In this document: piece after piece, positions 1 through 9,425 of the stretch
Numbering within the stretch: position 1 is the first letter of the stretch
Layout: every line of letters starts with the position of its first letter
Source of the DNA: Enterobacter sp. Cy-643
Lineage (GTDB): Bacteria; Pseudomonadota; Gammaproteobacteria; Enterobacterales; Enterobacteriaceae
Assembly (NCBI RefSeq): GCF_011752815.1
Contig: NZ_VWWV01000008.1
Coordinates: 1 to 64,000, forward strand
DNA length: 64,000 bases
Direction: 5' to 3'
Notes under the pieces: model-generated
Told to the model about the DNA's origin: nothing
The model's input: only the letters and a program-made list of their open reading frames with translations
The model's database searches: none
Position numbers and translations under genes: made by a program

Positions 1-64
1 TCGGGAACGGATTTGCACAGCCGGAGGCTGCCCGAAGGGTGACGGGCAGGACAGCCCGGCATAC

Positions 65-77
65 AACTGCCAGGCAT
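65..77 (+). other. 5S rRNA 3'-end remnant
   Basis: The 13 bases AACTGCCAGGCAT are identical to the 3' end of enterobacterial 5S rRNA. In E. coli rrnA lies just upstream of mobB, so this fits the end of an rRNA operon. The bases before it (1-64) are not 5S sequence: they form GC-rich hairpins, including CTGCCCG at 28-34 pairing with CGGGCAG at 43-49. Only the tail of a 5S gene is therefore present in the window. Confidence 0.55.
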
Positions 78-90
78 CAAATTAGCATTA

Positions 91-117
91 ACCCCGACCG
101 AAAGGCCGGGGTTTTTT
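91..117 (+). terminator. Rho-independent terminator after the rRNA remnant
   Basis: The stem CCCCGACC / GGCCGGGG has a GAAA loop and one A-C mismatch, followed by six T. It sits 14 bp after the 5S tail, where an rrn operon terminator is expected. Confidence 0.8.
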
Positions 118-130
118 GCTTTTTGTAGAT

Positions 131-156
131 TAAAACATGCCGCAAGTGGCATGTTT
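131..156 (-). terminator. Terminator of mobBA
   Basis: The perfect inverted repeat AAACATGCC (133-141) / GGCATGTTT (148-156) is followed on the minus strand by a short T-rich tail. It lies 8 bp past the mobB stop. Confidence 0.65.
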
Positions 157-163
157 CTCCCCG

Positions 164-688
164 TTACTGCAAATTTACCCATTCATAGATAAAATCAGCA
201 ATATCCTCTACATTATTAAGATCCAATACAGGGACAGAAGCCGTGAGCGGAGTATCGCTGGCTATCGCAATGACATGCGGATCGATCTCTAATGCTTCAG
301 CTTTATGGCCAGTTTCCTGCCTGAATAAAAGAATCTTCGCCACGGCTTCATGTTTGAAACCTTCGACCAGAATTAAATCCAGTTTGCGGTTATCCATTCT
401 TGAGGCGAGATAATGCAAATCCACATTAGGTTCTTCAGGGGTTTCCGTCATTAATGCCCAGCGTTTTCGGCTGGCGACAATGGTCTGTGCGGCGCCAGCT
501 TTACGGAGCTCATAGCTATCCTTCCCTGGTTTATCCACATCCATATCATGATGCGTGTGCTTAATGAGTCCGGGCCTGATACCTTTGTCCAACAGAAGCG
601 GAATAAGCTGCTTCAATAATGTGGTTTTTCCTGTCCCGCTCCAGGCCGCAATAGCCAGTAAAGGCGGCGTTATTCTTTTTTCTGCCAT
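164..688 (-). CDS. mobB: Molybdopterin-guanine dinucleotide biosynthesis adaptor MobB
   Basis: This is a GTP-binding accessory protein of molybdenum cofactor maturation. In E. coli it binds MobA and is not essential for bis-MGD formation. The 174-aa product has a P-loop near residues 15-22 (AWSGTGKTT) and matches the family over its full length (about 175 aa). It is the second gene of a leftward mobA-mobB operon: its ATG lies 19 bp inside the end of mobA, which suggests translational coupling. A terminator hairpin follows at 131-156. Confidence 0.93.
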   Translation of the reverse strand: MAEKRITPPLLAIAAWSGTGKTTLLKQLIPLLLDKGIRPGLIKHTHHDMDVDKPGKDSYELRKAGAAQTIVASRKRWALMTETPEEPNVDLHYLASRMDNRKLDLILVEGFKHEAVAKILLFRQETGHKAEALEIDPHVIAIASDTPLTASVPVLDLNNVEDIADFIYEWVNLQ

Positions 689-1254
689 TGTGAAAGCTCA
701 TCGAGAGTATTTATATTGGTAAAACAAGCAGCCTGGCCATCAAAAGTGACTGAATGCCCCCCTACGCTAAGTAAGAAATGCATCACTCGCCTTTCGCCAG
801 CGAGAAGATATTTTCTTAGCGGTAAATGAAGTGAATGATGAAGCAAGGCTACGCCAGGATGATCCCGTAGACCATCATTTGCCCATATTGCCAATGCGTT
901 CCCACGCGCTTGCCAGAGCGTGTGGGCAAGATCGACGGGAATATTGGGGGTATCGCAAGGGCAGAATAGCAGCCACTCACTTTCAGTTTGTTCCATCACG
1001 GCTAACATACCGGCCAGCGGTCCCTGGTAATCACTCATTGAATCCTGAATAACCGAAATCCCGCTTTGCTGATAAATTTCAAGGTTCCTGTTGGCACTGA
1101 TTACAATATCACCGACCTGAGGTTTTAATGCTTTGAGGACGTGCTGGAAAAGTGGCTGACCGTTAAGCAGGGCTAACCCCTTATCATTGCCGCCCATCCT
1201 GCTTCCCCTGCCACCTGCTAATACAACGCCGGTGACTTCTGTTAATCGCTGCAC
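670..1254 (-). CDS. mobA: Molybdenum cofactor guanylyltransferase MobA
   Basis: MobA transfers GMP from GTP to Mo-molybdopterin, making the MGD cofactor used by molybdoenzymes of the DMSO reductase family. The N-terminus carries the nucleotidyltransferase signature [14 protein letters not shown] with the downstream DKG, and FCPCDTP follows in mid-protein. I chose the GTG at 1252-1254: it has an AAGAGG Shine-Dalgarno 9 bp upstream and gives 194 aa, the E. coli length. An in-frame ATG at 1327-1329 would add 25 residues unlike the family and would overlap the yihD start on the other strand. Confidence 0.93.
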   Translation of the reverse strand: MQRLTEVTGVVLAGGRGSRMGGNDKGLALLNGQPLFQHVLKALKPQVGDIVISANRNLEIYQQSGISVIQDSMSDYQGPLAGMLAVMEQTESEWLLFCPCDTPNIPVDLAHTLWQARGNALAIWANDGLRDHPGVALLHHSLHLPLRKYLLAGERRVMHFLLSVGGHSVTFDGQAACFTNINTLDELSQWQKKE

Positions 1255-1327
1255 GAATATCGCCTCTTTTAATGTGGGTTTGAGCCTGCTAACGTGTTGC
1301 CTTTCACATGTGATAAGGAACACCAAC

Positions 1328-1597
1328 ATGAAATGTAAGCGCCTGAATGAACTTCTTGAACTGCTTCAGCCTGCATGGCAGAAAGAACCTGATCTCAACT
1401 TGATACAATTCTTGCAGAAATTGGCCGCTGAGTCAGGCTATCGCGGTGAACTGGCCGATCTCACTGACGATGTACTGATCTACCATCTGAAAATGCGCGA
1501 TTCTGCAAAGGATGATGCGATCCCGGGCCTTAAAAAGGATTATGAAGAAGACTTCAAAACGGCATTGCTGCGTGCTCGCGGTGTCATTAAGGAGTAA
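1328..1597 (+). CDS. yihD: YihD family protein (DUF1040)
   Basis: This 89-aa protein of unknown biochemical function is found across Enterobacterales. It matches E. coli YihD end to end, from [18 protein letters not shown] to the C-terminal [10 protein letters not shown]. The ATG at 1328 was chosen for this alignment, because upstream in-frame codons give non-conserved sequence. It diverges from mobA across about 73 bp and is followed 85 bp later by srkA. Confidence 0.93.
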   Translation: MKCKRLNELLELLQPAWQKEPDLNLIQFLQKLAAESGYRGELADLTDDVLIYHLKMRDSAKDDAIPGLKKDYEEDFKTALLRARGVIKE

Positions 1598-1682
1598 AAG
1601 AGTAAAAGCTTGTAAGCCGAAACACTTAAGCGGCTTTGAAATGTTATCCTGAAAGCATTCGTATTTACTTCCGGTTGCCGGG

Positions 1683-2669
1683 ATGACAGACACCGCATTT
1701 AATTTCCAGACGCTACATCCGGATACTATCCTCGATGCTCTTTTTGAACAGGGTATACGGGTGGATTCGGGGCTGACGCCGTTAAACAGTTTTGAAAACC
1801 GCGTTTACCAGTTCCAGGATGAAGAGCGCCAACGTTTTGTCGTGAAGTTTTATCGCCCTCATCGCTGGTCAGCGGCGCAAATTGAAGAAGAGCATCAATT
1901 TGCGCTGGAACTGCAGGCCGATGAGGTGCCTTTAGCCGCACCTCTTCACTTTGCAGGAAAGACCCTCCTCCATCATCAAGGGTTTATGTTTGCCGTGTTT
2001 CCTAGTTTGGGTGGGCGACAATACGAAACCGATAACATCGATCAAATGGAATGGGTGGGCCGTTATCTTGGCCGCATTCATCAAACGGGTCGTCAGCAGC
2101 TCTTTCAGCATCGCCCAACCTTTGGCCTGGATGAATATCTTTTCCAACCGCGCGAGTTATTTGAATATAGCGAGCTTATTCCCCGCGCCCTTAAGAAAGA
2201 TTTTCTGGCGGCAACGGATGCGCTGATAGAGGAAGTTAAACGCACCTGGCACACTGATTTTGAACCACTGCGTCTGCACGGCGATTGTCACCCTGGCAAT
2301 ATCCTCTGGCGCGATGGGCCGCTGTTTGTTGACCTCGATGATGCCCGTAATGGTCCAGCTGTGCAGGATATCTGGATGTTGCTTAATGGCGATAAAGCCG
2401 AACAGCGCATGCAGTTAGAAACCATTATTGAAGCTTATGAAGAATTTTCATCATTTGATACCAGTGAGCTAACTCTGATTGAACCGCTGCGCGCTATGCG
2501 CATCGTCTATTATCTCGCGTGGCTAATGCGACGCTGGGATGATCCCGCATTCCCCCGAAATTTCCCGTGGTTTAATGAAGAAGATTTCTGGAGAAGACAG
2601 ACTGTAACTTTTACAGAGCAGGTCCGGGTTCTGCGAGAACCACCATTACAATTAACGCCAATGTATTAA
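1683..2669 (+). CDS. srkA: Stress response kinase A (YihE/RdoA)
   Basis: This Ser/Thr protein kinase of the choline/aminoglycoside kinase fold counters MazEF-linked death and stress killing in E. coli and is co-regulated with dsbA through the Cpx response. The product is 328 aa, the same as E. coli. The catalytic loop LHGDCHPGNILW and the metal-binding VDLDDARNGP are both present in the second half. It lies 27 bp upstream of dsbA on the same strand, so readthrough from srkA into dsbA is likely, as known in E. coli. Confidence 0.94.
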   Translation: MTDTAFNFQTLHPDTILDALFEQGIRVDSGLTPLNSFENRVYQFQDEERQRFVVKFYRPHRWSAAQIEEEHQFALELQADEVPLAAPLHFAGKTLLHHQGFMFAVFPSLGGRQYETDNIDQMEWVGRYLGRIHQTGRQQLFQHRPTFGLDEYLFQPRELFEYSELIPRALKKDFLAATDALIEEVKRTWHTDFEPLRLHGDCHPGNILWRDGPLFVDLDDARNGPAVQDIWMLLNGDKAEQRMQLETIIEAYEEFSSFDTSELTLIEPLRAMRIVYYLAWLMRRWDDPAFPRNFPWFNEEDFWRRQTVTFTEQVRVLREPPLQLTPMY

Positions 2670-2696
2670 TCAGTAAAATTCAGGAGAGAGTTGATT

Positions 2697-3320
2697 ATGA
2701 AGAAGATTTGGCTGGCGCTGGCGGGTATGATCCTGGCATTTAGCGCTTCTGCTGCACAATTTACCGACGGTAAGCAGTATGTCACCCTGGATAAGCCGGT
2801 TGCCGGTGAACCACAGGTATTGGAATTTTTCTCATTCTATTGCCCACATTGCTACCAGTTCGAACAGGTTCTTCATGTTTCTGACAACGTGAAGAAAAAG
2901 CTGCCGGAAGGCACCAAAATGACCAAGTACCACGTTGAGTTCCTCGGCCCATTGGGCAAAGATCTGACTCAGGCGTGGGCCGTCGCGATGGCTCTGGGTG
3001 TAGAAGATAAAATATCATCCCCAATGTTCGAAGCGGTTCAGAAAACACAAACCGTGCAGAATGATGCCGACATCCGCAAAGTGTTCATCGACGCGGGCGT
3101 GAAACCGGAAGAGTATGATGCGGCCTGGAACAGCTTTGTGGTGAAATCTCTGGTTGCTCAGCAAGAGAAAGCGGCGGCCGATCTTCAGCTGCAGGGCGTG
3201 CCGGCTATGTACGTCAACGGTAAATATCAGCTGAACATGCAGGGAATGGACACCAGCAGCATGGATATCTTCGTGCAGCAGTATGCTGACACGGTGAAAT
3301 ACCTGGTTGAGAAGAAATAA
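2697..3320 (+). CDS. dsbA: Periplasmic thiol:disulfide oxidoreductase DsbA
   Basis: DsbA introduces disulfide bonds into exported proteins in the periplasm and is reoxidised by DsbB. A Sec signal peptide ([10 protein letters not shown] to FSASA, cleavage near residue 19) precedes the thioredoxin fold. The active site CPHC sits in FYCPHCYQF and the cis-proline loop is GVPAM. The ATG at 2697 follows CAGGAGAGAG; an in-frame TTG at 2691 is less likely. The 207 aa are one fewer than E. coli, because [12 protein letters not shown] lacks a residue there. The E. coli neighbour yihF is absent. Confidence 0.96.
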   Translation: MKKIWLALAGMILAFSASAAQFTDGKQYVTLDKPVAGEPQVLEFFSFYCPHCYQFEQVLHVSDNVKKKLPEGTKMTKYHVEFLGPLGKDLTQAWAVAMALGVEDKISSPMFEAVQKTQTVQNDADIRKVFIDAGVKPEEYDAAWNSFVVKSLVAQQEKAAADLQLQGVPAMYVNGKYQLNMQGMDTSSMDIFVQQYADTVKYLVEKK

Positions 3321-3323
3321 GAT

Positions 3324-3353
3324 TAAAAAAGCCGGTCATTGACCGGCTTTTTT
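3324..3353. terminator. dsbA terminator overlapping the 3' end of yihG
   Basis: AAAAAAGCCGGTCA/TTGACCGGCTTTTTT forms a nearly perfect palindrome with T tracts on both strands. The last six codons of yihG (ending at 3336) lie inside the stem, so one sequence serves as a rightward terminator and as coding DNA. Confidence 0.85.
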
Positions 3354-4244
3354 GTCCCCAGCGAGCAGCGTTTCCAGTTGTTTATCTTTCTCGCTCCACA
3401 GCATATTTAGCCAGAGCTGGAAACGGCGCTTAAAGCTTTTATCGTTCACATAATCCCCATGCAGTTCTTCAGTAATTGGCACTAAAGAAACCCGCACAAC
3501 GATTTTTGTCATTTTGCCTGAAAGCATATCGTAAAACGGCAGAAGACTATTCTCCGGGTAACACAGCGTGACGTTCAGCATCTTATCAAACTGCTTGCCC
3601 AGCACATTCATCGCCATTGCTATACCGGCCGCTTTCGGCGGTAGCAGGTAGTTAAACGGCGAGCGGGTCTGCTTCTTTTTCTCTGGGGTGAAGCGTGAGC
3701 CCTCAACGAAATTCACAATAGTGGTAGGGTGAGCACGAAACTTCATACATGAACGACGCGTCGTTTCGACATCTTTACCCCTGCGTTCCGGATGACGCAG
3801 CAAATAAGCCCTTGAATAGCGTTTCATAAACGGCATATCCAGCGCCCAGCAGGCCAGTCCCATAAAAGGAACCCAGGCGAGCTGCTGTTTAAGAAAATAC
3901 TTATTCATGGGGATATGTTTGCGGAATAACACGCAAAGGATCACGATATCTGCCCAGCTCTGATGGTTGCTGATTAACAGATACCAGTTCTTTTTATTCA
4001 GACCGTCTAATCCTTCGACATCCCATTTCAAATAAGGATTGAGGCGTAGTAGCAGTGCGAGTCCTTCGCACCAGCAATACATCATGAAATCAGCAAATAC
4101 CGAGATAGAGCGCCAGATAGCCGGAACGGGCAGCATTAGCTTAACGATCCCGGCCAGAATGATAGGAACAGAGCAGGCGATCGTGACCAGAATAGTCAGT
4201 GCAATACTTAACACTAATGTGATCGCGGCGAGTAATCTCGACAT
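3336..4244 (-). CDS. yihG: Probable acyltransferase YihG (PlsC-like)
   Basis: This inner-membrane protein of the lysophosphatidate acyltransferase (PlsC) family acts as an alternative 1-acylglycerol-3-phosphate acyltransferase in E. coli. The 302 aa (E. coli 310) begin with hydrophobic segments at about residues 8-30. The acyltransferase motif NHQSWAD (NHxxxxD) is near residue 93 and the substrate motif FVEGSRFT lies downstream. It is transcribed alone, away from polA, and ends inside the dsbA terminator. Confidence 0.9.
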   Translation of the reverse strand: MSRLLAAITLVLSIALTILVTIACSVPIILAGIVKLMLPVPAIWRSISVFADFMMYCWCEGLALLLRLNPYLKWDVEGLDGLNKKNWYLLISNHQSWADIVILCVLFRKHIPMNKYFLKQQLAWVPFMGLACWALDMPFMKRYSRAYLLRHPERRGKDVETTRRSCMKFRAHPTTIVNFVEGSRFTPEKKKQTRSPFNYLLPPKAAGIAMAMNVLGKQFDKMLNVTLCYPENSLLPFYDMLSGKMTKIVVRVSLVPITEELHGDYVNDKSFKRRFQLWLNMLWSEKDKQLETLLAGDKKAGQ

Positions 4245-4436
4245 AGGTAATGTTTTTGCAGGTTAGGGTGTATGGAATGCTGGTATTAACGGCAATAAGG
4301 GGCGGATCTTATCAGAAAACCTATAATGACGACTCGCCAAATGAACAGGATTTTCACCGATCGCATTTATGGGGAGAACGGTAGCCCGTTTTTCTTACTC
4401 GTCTGAGTATATATCCACATCAAACGATCGTTGGTT

Positions 4437-4479
4437 AATTCAGTAAGGCTAAACTAACATTCATTTAACTTACTGAATT
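4437..4479. repeat. Perfect 11-bp inverted repeat upstream of polA
   Basis: The arms AATTCAGTAAG (4437-4447) and CTTACTGAATT (4469-4479) are exact reverse complements around a 21-bp spacer. There is no T tract, so an operator or structural site is likelier than a terminator. Confidence 0.75.
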
Positions 4480-4551
4480 TAAAATGTATTTAATAGACTA
4501 ATGATAAAAATAATGCCATAAAATTAGTTAGTTAAAAAAATATACACAAAG

Positions 4552-4560
4552 TTATCCACA
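4552..4560 (+). promoter_or_regulatory. Consensus DnaA box upstream of polA
   Basis: TTATCCACA matches the high-affinity R1-type DnaA box exactly. It lies 130 bp before the polA start. Binding is inferred, not shown. Confidence 0.5.
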
Positions 4561-4690
4561 AAAACGATCTCACGTAGGATCTCCCGATCCTGGAATTCTT
4601 TTCAGCATATTGCGCCCAATAGTTCATGTTTTTGGCCAGGCTATGGCATCCTTTAGCAATACATTAATCACAGGCATGGAACGGAACATT

Positions 4691-7480
4691 ATGGTCCAGA
4701 TCGCAGACAACCCGCTTATCCTCGTTGATGGCTCTTCCTATCTTTATCGGGCATATCACGCCTTCCCACCGTTGACCAACAGCCGTGGCGAGCCAACAGG
4801 GGCGATGTATGGCGTACTGAACATGCTGCGTAGCCTGATTTTGCAATATCAGCCGACGCACGCTGCAGTGGTGTTTGATGCCAAAGGCAAAACGTTCCGT
4901 GATGAGCTGTTTGAGGACTATAAATCGCACCGCCCCCCAATGCCGGACGATCTCAGAGCGCAGATTGAGCCGCTGCACGCGATGGTTAAAGCGATGGGGC
5001 TGCCTTTACTGGCTGTGTCAGGCGTTGAAGCTGATGACGTTATCGGTACGCTGGCGCTGGAGGCTGAAAAAGCCGGCCGTCCGGTATTGATCAGCACCGG
5101 TGATAAAGACATGGCGCAGCTGGTGACGCCGGGCGTGACGCTGATTAACACCATGACCAACACCATTCTCGGGCCGGAAGAGGTACTGACCAAATACGGC
5201 GTACCTCCGGAGCTGATTATCGACTTCCTGGCGCTGATGGGTGACTCTTCGGACAACATCCCTGGCGTACCGGGCGTGGGTGAAAAAACGGCTCAGGCGC
5301 TGCTTCAGGGGCTGGGTGGGCTGGATACGCTTTACGCCAACCCTGAAAAAATTGCCGAACTCACCTTCCGTGGCGCGAAAACGATGGCCGCTAAGCTGGA
5401 GCAAAGCAAAGAGCTGGCCTACCTCTCCTATAAGCTCGCCACCATTAAGACCGACGTTGCGCTGGAACTGGGCTGCGAGCAGCTTGAAGTCCAGCAGCCG
5501 GCGGCAGACGAACTGCTGACACTCTTCAAGCAGTATGAATTCAAACGCTGGATAACCGACGTAGAGGCCGGGAAATGGATGCAGGCCAAAGGGGCTAAGC
5601 CGGCCGCACAACCGCAGAAAGCCAGTGAGGTTGAAGCCGAACCTGAAGTGCCAGCCAGCCAGCTCTCTTATGACAACTACGTCACTATCCTGGATGAGAG
5701 CGTACTGCTTGAATGGATTGAGCGGCTGAAAAAAGCGCCGCTGTTTGCGTTTGATACCGAGACCGACAGCCTGGACAACGTCAGTGCCAATCTGGTCGGG
5801 CTTTCCTTTGCGACAGAACCGGGTGTGGCCTGCTATATCCCCGTTGCGCATGACTATCTCGATGCGCCGGAGCAAATTTCTCGCGAGCGTGCGCTGGAGC
5901 TACTTAAGCCGCTGCTGGAAGATGAGAAGGCGCTGAAAGTCGGGCAAAACCTGAAATACGACCGCGGCATCATGCAAAATTATGGCATTGAGCTGCGGGG
6001 CATCGCTTTTGACACCATGCTGGAATCCTACGCGCTGGAAAGTAAGCCGAATCAGAAATTTGATATGGATAGCCTTGCCGATCGCTGGCTGAAGCACCAA
6101 ACGATTTCGTTTGAAGAGATTGCCGGCAAAGGCAAAAAACAGCTGACCTTTAACCAGATCGATTTAGAAACTGCCGGGCGCTATGCGGCAGAAGATGCCG
6201 ACGTCACCCTGCAGCTGCATCTGAAGATGTGGCCGAAGCTCGAGAAGGTTGCAGGCCCGTTGAACATCTTTAAAAACGTCGAAATGCCGCTGGTGCCGGT
6301 GATTTCACGCATTGAACGCAACGGTGTGAAAATCGACCCGGCTATTTTGCATGCGCATTCTGGCGAGTTAACTAAGCGCCTTGCCGAGCTTGAATCTGAA
6401 GCACACGAAATTGCTGGTGAGAAATTCATGCTAACCTCCACTAAGCAGCTGCAAACCATTCTGTTTGAAAAAATGGGGATAAAGCCGCTGAAGAAAACGC
6501 CTGGCGGCGCGCCTTCTACCTCTGAAGAAGTGCTGAAAGAATTGGCATTAGACTATCCGATCGCAAAAATTATTCTCGAGCATCGTAGTCTGGCAAAGCT
6601 CAAGTCAACCTATACTGACAAGCTGCCGAAAATGATCTCGACTAAAACACAACGCGTTCACACGTCTTACAATCAAGTTGGTGCAGCTACGGGGCGTTTT
6701 TCTTCCTCCGACCCAAACCTGCAGAACATTCCTGTTCGCAACGAAGAAGGGCGCCGTATTCGCCAGGCCTTTATTGCACCTGAGGATTACGTGATTCTTT
6801 CTGCGGACTACTCGCAAATTGAACTGCGCATCATGGCTCACCTCTCCCGCGATAAAGGCCTGTTAAGCGCCTTTGCCGAAGGGGAAGACATCCACCGCGC
6901 CACCGCTGCGGAAGTGTTCGGCGTGTCGCTTGAAAGCGTCACCGGTGAGCAGCGCCGCAGCGCGAAGGCGATTAACTTTGGTCTGATCTACGGCATGAGC
7001 GCACATGGCCTTTCCCTCCAGCTCAACATTCCGCGTAAAGAGTCACAAAAGTATATGAATCTCTACTTCGAGCGTTATCCGGGCGTGCTGGAGTATATGG
7101 AAAGCACTAGGGAGAAAGCAAAGGAGGTAGGCTTCGTTGAAACACTGGAGGGGCGCCGCCTATATTTGCCGAATATTCGTTCCGAACAGGCCAAATTACG
7201 TGAGGCAGCGGAACGTGCCGCGATTAACGCCCCGATGCAAGGTACCGCCGCCGATATCATCAAACGCGCGATGATCGCCGTCGACGCATGGCTGGAGACA
7301 GAAAAGCCACGCGTGAAAATGATCATGCAGGTGCACGATGAACTGGTGTTCGAAGTGCATAAAGATGATGTGGAAGCGGTGTCTAAAAAGGTGCATGAGC
7401 TGATGGAAAGCAGCATGAAGCTCGACGTGCCGCTGCTGGTGGAAGTGGGCAGCGGCAAGAATTGGGATGAGGCGCATTAA
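4691..7480 (+). CDS. polA: DNA polymerase I
   Basis: Pol I removes RNA primers, fills gaps and acts in excision repair. The 929 aa (E. coli 928) hold a 5'-3' flap nuclease (about 1-320), a 3'-5' exonuclease (about 325-520) with [13 protein letters not shown] and YAAEDAD, and a polymerase domain with motif [11 protein letters not shown] (Asp706), the O-helix [14 protein letters not shown] and motif [11 protein letters not shown]. The ATG at 4691 follows GGAACGGAAC and gives the family N-terminus [20 protein letters not shown]. Several residues around the fingers are unusual: His at 772 where E. coli has Phe, and Leu at 776 where E. coli has Arg (see findings). Confidence 0.97.
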   Translation: MVQIADNPLILVDGSSYLYRAYHAFPPLTNSRGEPTGAMYGVLNMLRSLILQYQPTHAAVVFDAKGKTFRDELFEDYKSHRPPMPDDLRAQIEPLHAMVKAMGLPLLAVSGVEADDVIGTLALEAEKAGRPVLISTGDKDMAQLVTPGVTLINTMTNTILGPEEVLTKYGVPPELIIDFLALMGDSSDNIPGVPGVGEKTAQALLQGLGGLDTLYANPEKIAELTFRGAKTMAAKLEQSKELAYLSYKLATIKTDVALELGCEQLEVQQPAADELLTLFKQYEFKRWITDVEAGKWMQAKGAKPAAQPQKASEVEAEPEVPASQLSYDNYVTILDESVLLEWIERLKKAPLFAFDTETDSLDNVSANLVGLSFATEPGVACYIPVAHDYLDAPEQISRERALELLKPLLEDEKALKVGQNLKYDRGIMQNYGIELRGIAFDTMLESYALESKPNQKFDMDSLADRWLKHQTISFEEIAGKGKKQLTFNQIDLETAGRYAAEDADVTLQLHLKMWPKLEKVAGPLNIFKNVEMPLVPVISRIERNGVKIDPAILHAHSGELTKRLAELESEAHEIAGEKFMLTSTKQLQTILFEKMGIKPLKKTPGGAPSTSEEVLKELALDYPIAKIILEHRSLAKLKSTYTDKLPKMISTKTQRVHTSYNQVGAATGRFSSSDPNLQNIPVRNEEGRRIRQAFIAPEDYVILSADYSQIELRIMAHLSRDKGLLSAFAEGEDIHRATAAEVFGVSLESVTGEQRRSAKAINFGLIYGMSAHGLSLQLNIPRKESQKYMNLYFERYPGVLEYMESTREKAKEVGFVETLEGRRLYLPNIRSEQAKLREAAERAAINAPMQGTAADIIKRAMIAVDAWLETEKPRVKMIMQVHDELVFEVHKDDVEAVSKKVHELMESSMKLDVPLLVEVGSGKNWDEAH

Positions 7481-7627
7481 CAGACAGTTGCTCAGGTCAT
7501 GTTTTTGTAACTAAGCAACATAAGTCATAGCTTTTTGTGATGATGCTTCAAGAATGTGATGCAAAAAGTGAAAAAAAACTACAAAAAATGCTTTTTTGAG
7601 CGATTAAAAAGGAGTAAAGTTATTCAC

Positions 7628-7735
7628 GTAGGGTACAGAGGTAAGATGTTCTATCTTTCAGACCTTTTACTTCACGTAATCGGATTTGGCTGAATATTTA
7701 GCCGCCCCAGTCAGAAATGACTGGGGCGTTTTTTA
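7628..7735 (+). ncRNA. spf: Spot 42 sRNA
   Basis: This Hfq-binding trans-acting sRNA is repressed by CRP-cAMP in E. coli and targets galK and other catabolic mRNAs. The sequence from GTAGGGTACAGAGGTAAGAT to the terminator GCCCCAGTCAGAAATGACTGGGGCGTTTTTTA matches E. coli Spot 42 except for one deleted T in the TTTT run and one substitution in the terminator loop. A -10 element TAAAGT lies at 7615-7620. A TGTGA half-site at 7555-7559 could be part of the CRP site. It follows polA by 147 bp, as in E. coli. Confidence 0.97.
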
Positions 7736-7751
7736 TTGCGCGAAAGAAAAG

Positions 7752-7774
7752 AAAAACGCGGCCTGAGCCGCGTT
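7752..7774 (-). terminator. engB terminator
   Basis: On the minus strand AACGCGGC-TCA-GGCCGCGTT is followed by T residues, 40 bp past the engB stop. Confidence 0.75.
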
Positions 7775-7813
7775 GTGAGCTGAGAGTGACTGGGCGATCC
7801 TTGAAGGGGCGAA

Positions 7814-8449
7814 TTACTCTTCAGCCGCTTCTTCTTCCACCGCAGGTGGAAGATCGTTGTACCAGCTATCCAGCTTCAGGCGCAGTTTATCCACGCCGGT
7901 TTTCTTCAGGGAAGAGAACGCCTCAACCTCGATATTTCCGCCAAACGCCAGAATCGCTTCACGCACCATGTTCAGCTGCGCTTTACGCGCGCCCGATGCC
8001 AGCTTATCGGCTTTAGTCAGCAGCAGCATGACTTCGATATTGCTGGCTACGGCCCACTCAATCATCTGCTGATCGAGATCTTTCAGCGGATGACGGATAT
8101 CCATCAGCACAACCAGGCCTTTCAGGCTGTTACGCTTTTGCAGGTATTCGCCCAGCGCGCGCTGCCATTTGTGTTTCACCTCTTCCGGGACTTCGGCGTA
8201 GCCGTAGCCCGGTAAGTCTACCAGGCGTTTGCCTTCGGCAACTTCGAACAGGTTGATGAGCTGAGTACGGCCAGGCGTTTTACTGGTACGCGCCAGGCCT
8301 TTCTGATTGGTCAGCGTATTCAGCGAGCTGGATTTCCCCGCGTTAGAGCGGCCTGCGAAAGCAACCTCAATACCGGTATCAGAAGGCAGATGGCGAATGT
8401 CCGGTGCGCTGAGCACGAACTTAGTCAGTTGATAGTTCCAGTTTTTCAA
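7814..8449 (-). CDS. engB: Ribosome biogenesis GTPase YihA/EngB
   Basis: EngB (YsxC in Bacillus) is an essential GTPase for 50S subunit assembly. The 211-aa product has G1 GRSNAGKSS near residue 33, G3 DLPGYG and G4 TKAD. The start is a TTG (8447-8449) preceded by GGAGACAACCG, giving [11 protein letters not shown], which aligns with the E. coli N-terminus. The acidic tail EEEAAEE is typical. It stands alone with its own terminator, between spf and the csrC-like locus. Confidence 0.94.
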   Translation of the reverse strand: MKNWNYQLTKFVLSAPDIRHLPSDTGIEVAFAGRSNAGKSSSLNTLTNQKGLARTSKTPGRTQLINLFEVAEGKRLVDLPGYGYAEVPEEVKHKWQRALGEYLQKRNSLKGLVVLMDIRHPLKDLDQQMIEWAVASNIEVMLLLTKADKLASGARKAQLNMVREAILAFGGNIEVEAFSSLKKTGVDKLRLKLDSWYNDLPPAVEEEAAEE

Positions 8450-8664
8450 AACGGTTGTCTCCGTCAGGTAAGCATTTGCCGGGGATTATACCTGAACGCG
8501 CAGAAAACGCCGTGTTTCTCGCCAGAAGCAGAAGGCTTACAGCGGAGTGGATCGATTTTGTAAGCCATTTGCCACAGGAAATGGCAGATATTCCGGTGAA
8601 TGTTGGCAGCTATTTTTTTAAGAGTACTTTATTTTCAAATAATTAAATGATTGGTTCATCGCGG

Positions 8665-8830
8665 GGGAAGCCGCAAGCGTCAGCGGCTACCTTGTTAACG
8701 ACAAGCGTAGCGGTAAAGTGAGTACGTCGGCGAGGGAAGGACAGGGTTGTCTCAGGCTAACATGGAAAATTTGCCCCTTTGCGGGGGCCAGAATAAGAAA
8801 AAGGCGGCGGGTTAACCTGTCGCCTTTTTT
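8665..8830 (+). ncRNA. csrC: CsrC-like CsrA-sequestering sRNA
   Basis: E. coli csrC occupies the same slot between yihA and yihI. Here the terminator (8799-8830, AAGGCGGCGGG-TTAA-CCTGTCGCCTT then T) and the 50 bp after it are close to the E. coli csrC end. The body is diverged but still shows GGA motifs: one in a hairpin loop (GCGG-GGGAAG-CCGC near 8670-8683), two in GAGGGAAGGACAGG near 8734-8747, and one in ATGGAAA. The 5' end is estimated; a full-length 245-nt E. coli-like transcript would start near 8586. The remainder of 8450-8898 shows nothing else I recognise. Confidence 0.6.
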
Positions 8831-8898
8831 CTTTGCTTGCTTTCTGCTAGATTCCGCCGCAATTCTATACTGAATAAAATGGCTTAAGACGACTTATC

Positions 8899-9414
8899 AT
8901 GAAGCAACCAAACTCGGCACCACAAGGTAAAAAACCGGCAAAAGCACGCCGTAAATCGCGCGAAGAAATAGATCAGGAAGCGCGTGAGCGTAAGCGCCAG
9001 AAAAAACACCGCGGCCACGCAGCGGGGAGCCGTGCGAATGGTGAAAGCCAGGCAAAAGGCGGCAAATCATCGGGTCAGGCGAAAGACCCCCGCATTGGCA
9101 GTAAAAAACCAATTCAACTGGGCGTAACCGATGCAGCACCGGTCGCTAAACAGCACAAACCGAAGAGCGAGAAACCTATGCTAACCCCACAGGCTGAGCT
9201 GGATATGCTGGAAAACGATGAACGCCTGGATGGGCTGCTGGAGCGTCTGGAAGCGGGCGAAACCCTGAGCAAGGAAGAGCAGTCCTGGGTGGATGCGAAG
9301 CTCGATCGCATCGACGCGCTGATGGAACAGCTCGGCATCGCCTGGGAAGACGATGAAGAGGAAGAAGAGGAAAAAACGGATGATTTGATGCGTCTGCTGA
9401 AGGGCGGTAACTGA
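8899..9414 (+). CDS. yihI: Der GTPase-activating protein YihI
   Basis: YihI stimulates the GTPase activity of Der (EngA) and so modulates ribosome assembly. The 171-aa product (E. coli 169) has a very basic N-terminal half rich in Lys/Arg, the conserved [14 protein letters not shown] near the middle, and an acidic C-terminus (DDEEEEEE). It is followed after only 11 bp by a 58-aa ORF and then hemN, all on the same strand. Confidence 0.93.
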   Translation: MKQPNSAPQGKKPAKARRKSREEIDQEARERKRQKKHRGHAAGSRANGESQAKGGKSSGQAKDPRIGSKKPIQLGVTDAAPVAKQHKPKSEKPMLTPQAELDMLENDERLDGLLERLEAGETLSKEEQSWVDAKLDRIDALMEQLGIAWEDDEEEEEEKTDDLMRLLKGGN

Positions 9415-9425
9415 CGTTTACTCCT

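Larger units (their letters stand above)
4245..4690. other. yihG-polA intergenic region (446 bp)
   Basis: This AT-rich divergent region should carry the promoters of yihG (leftward) and polA (rightward). It contains a perfect 11-bp inverted repeat at 4437-4479 and a consensus DnaA box at 4552-4560. An in-frame TTG at 4610 could extend polA by 27 codons, but those residues are not family-like. No RNA gene is recognised. Confidence 0.6.

Noticed and set aside
4610-4690. TTG start extending polA by 27 codons
   Set aside because: The added residues are absent from the family, while the ATG at 4691 has a ribosome site and gives the expected N-terminus.
8455-8646. 63-codon frame between engB and csrC
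   Set aside because: It has no Shine-Dalgarno and no recognisable similarity, and it falls in the engB/csrC control region.
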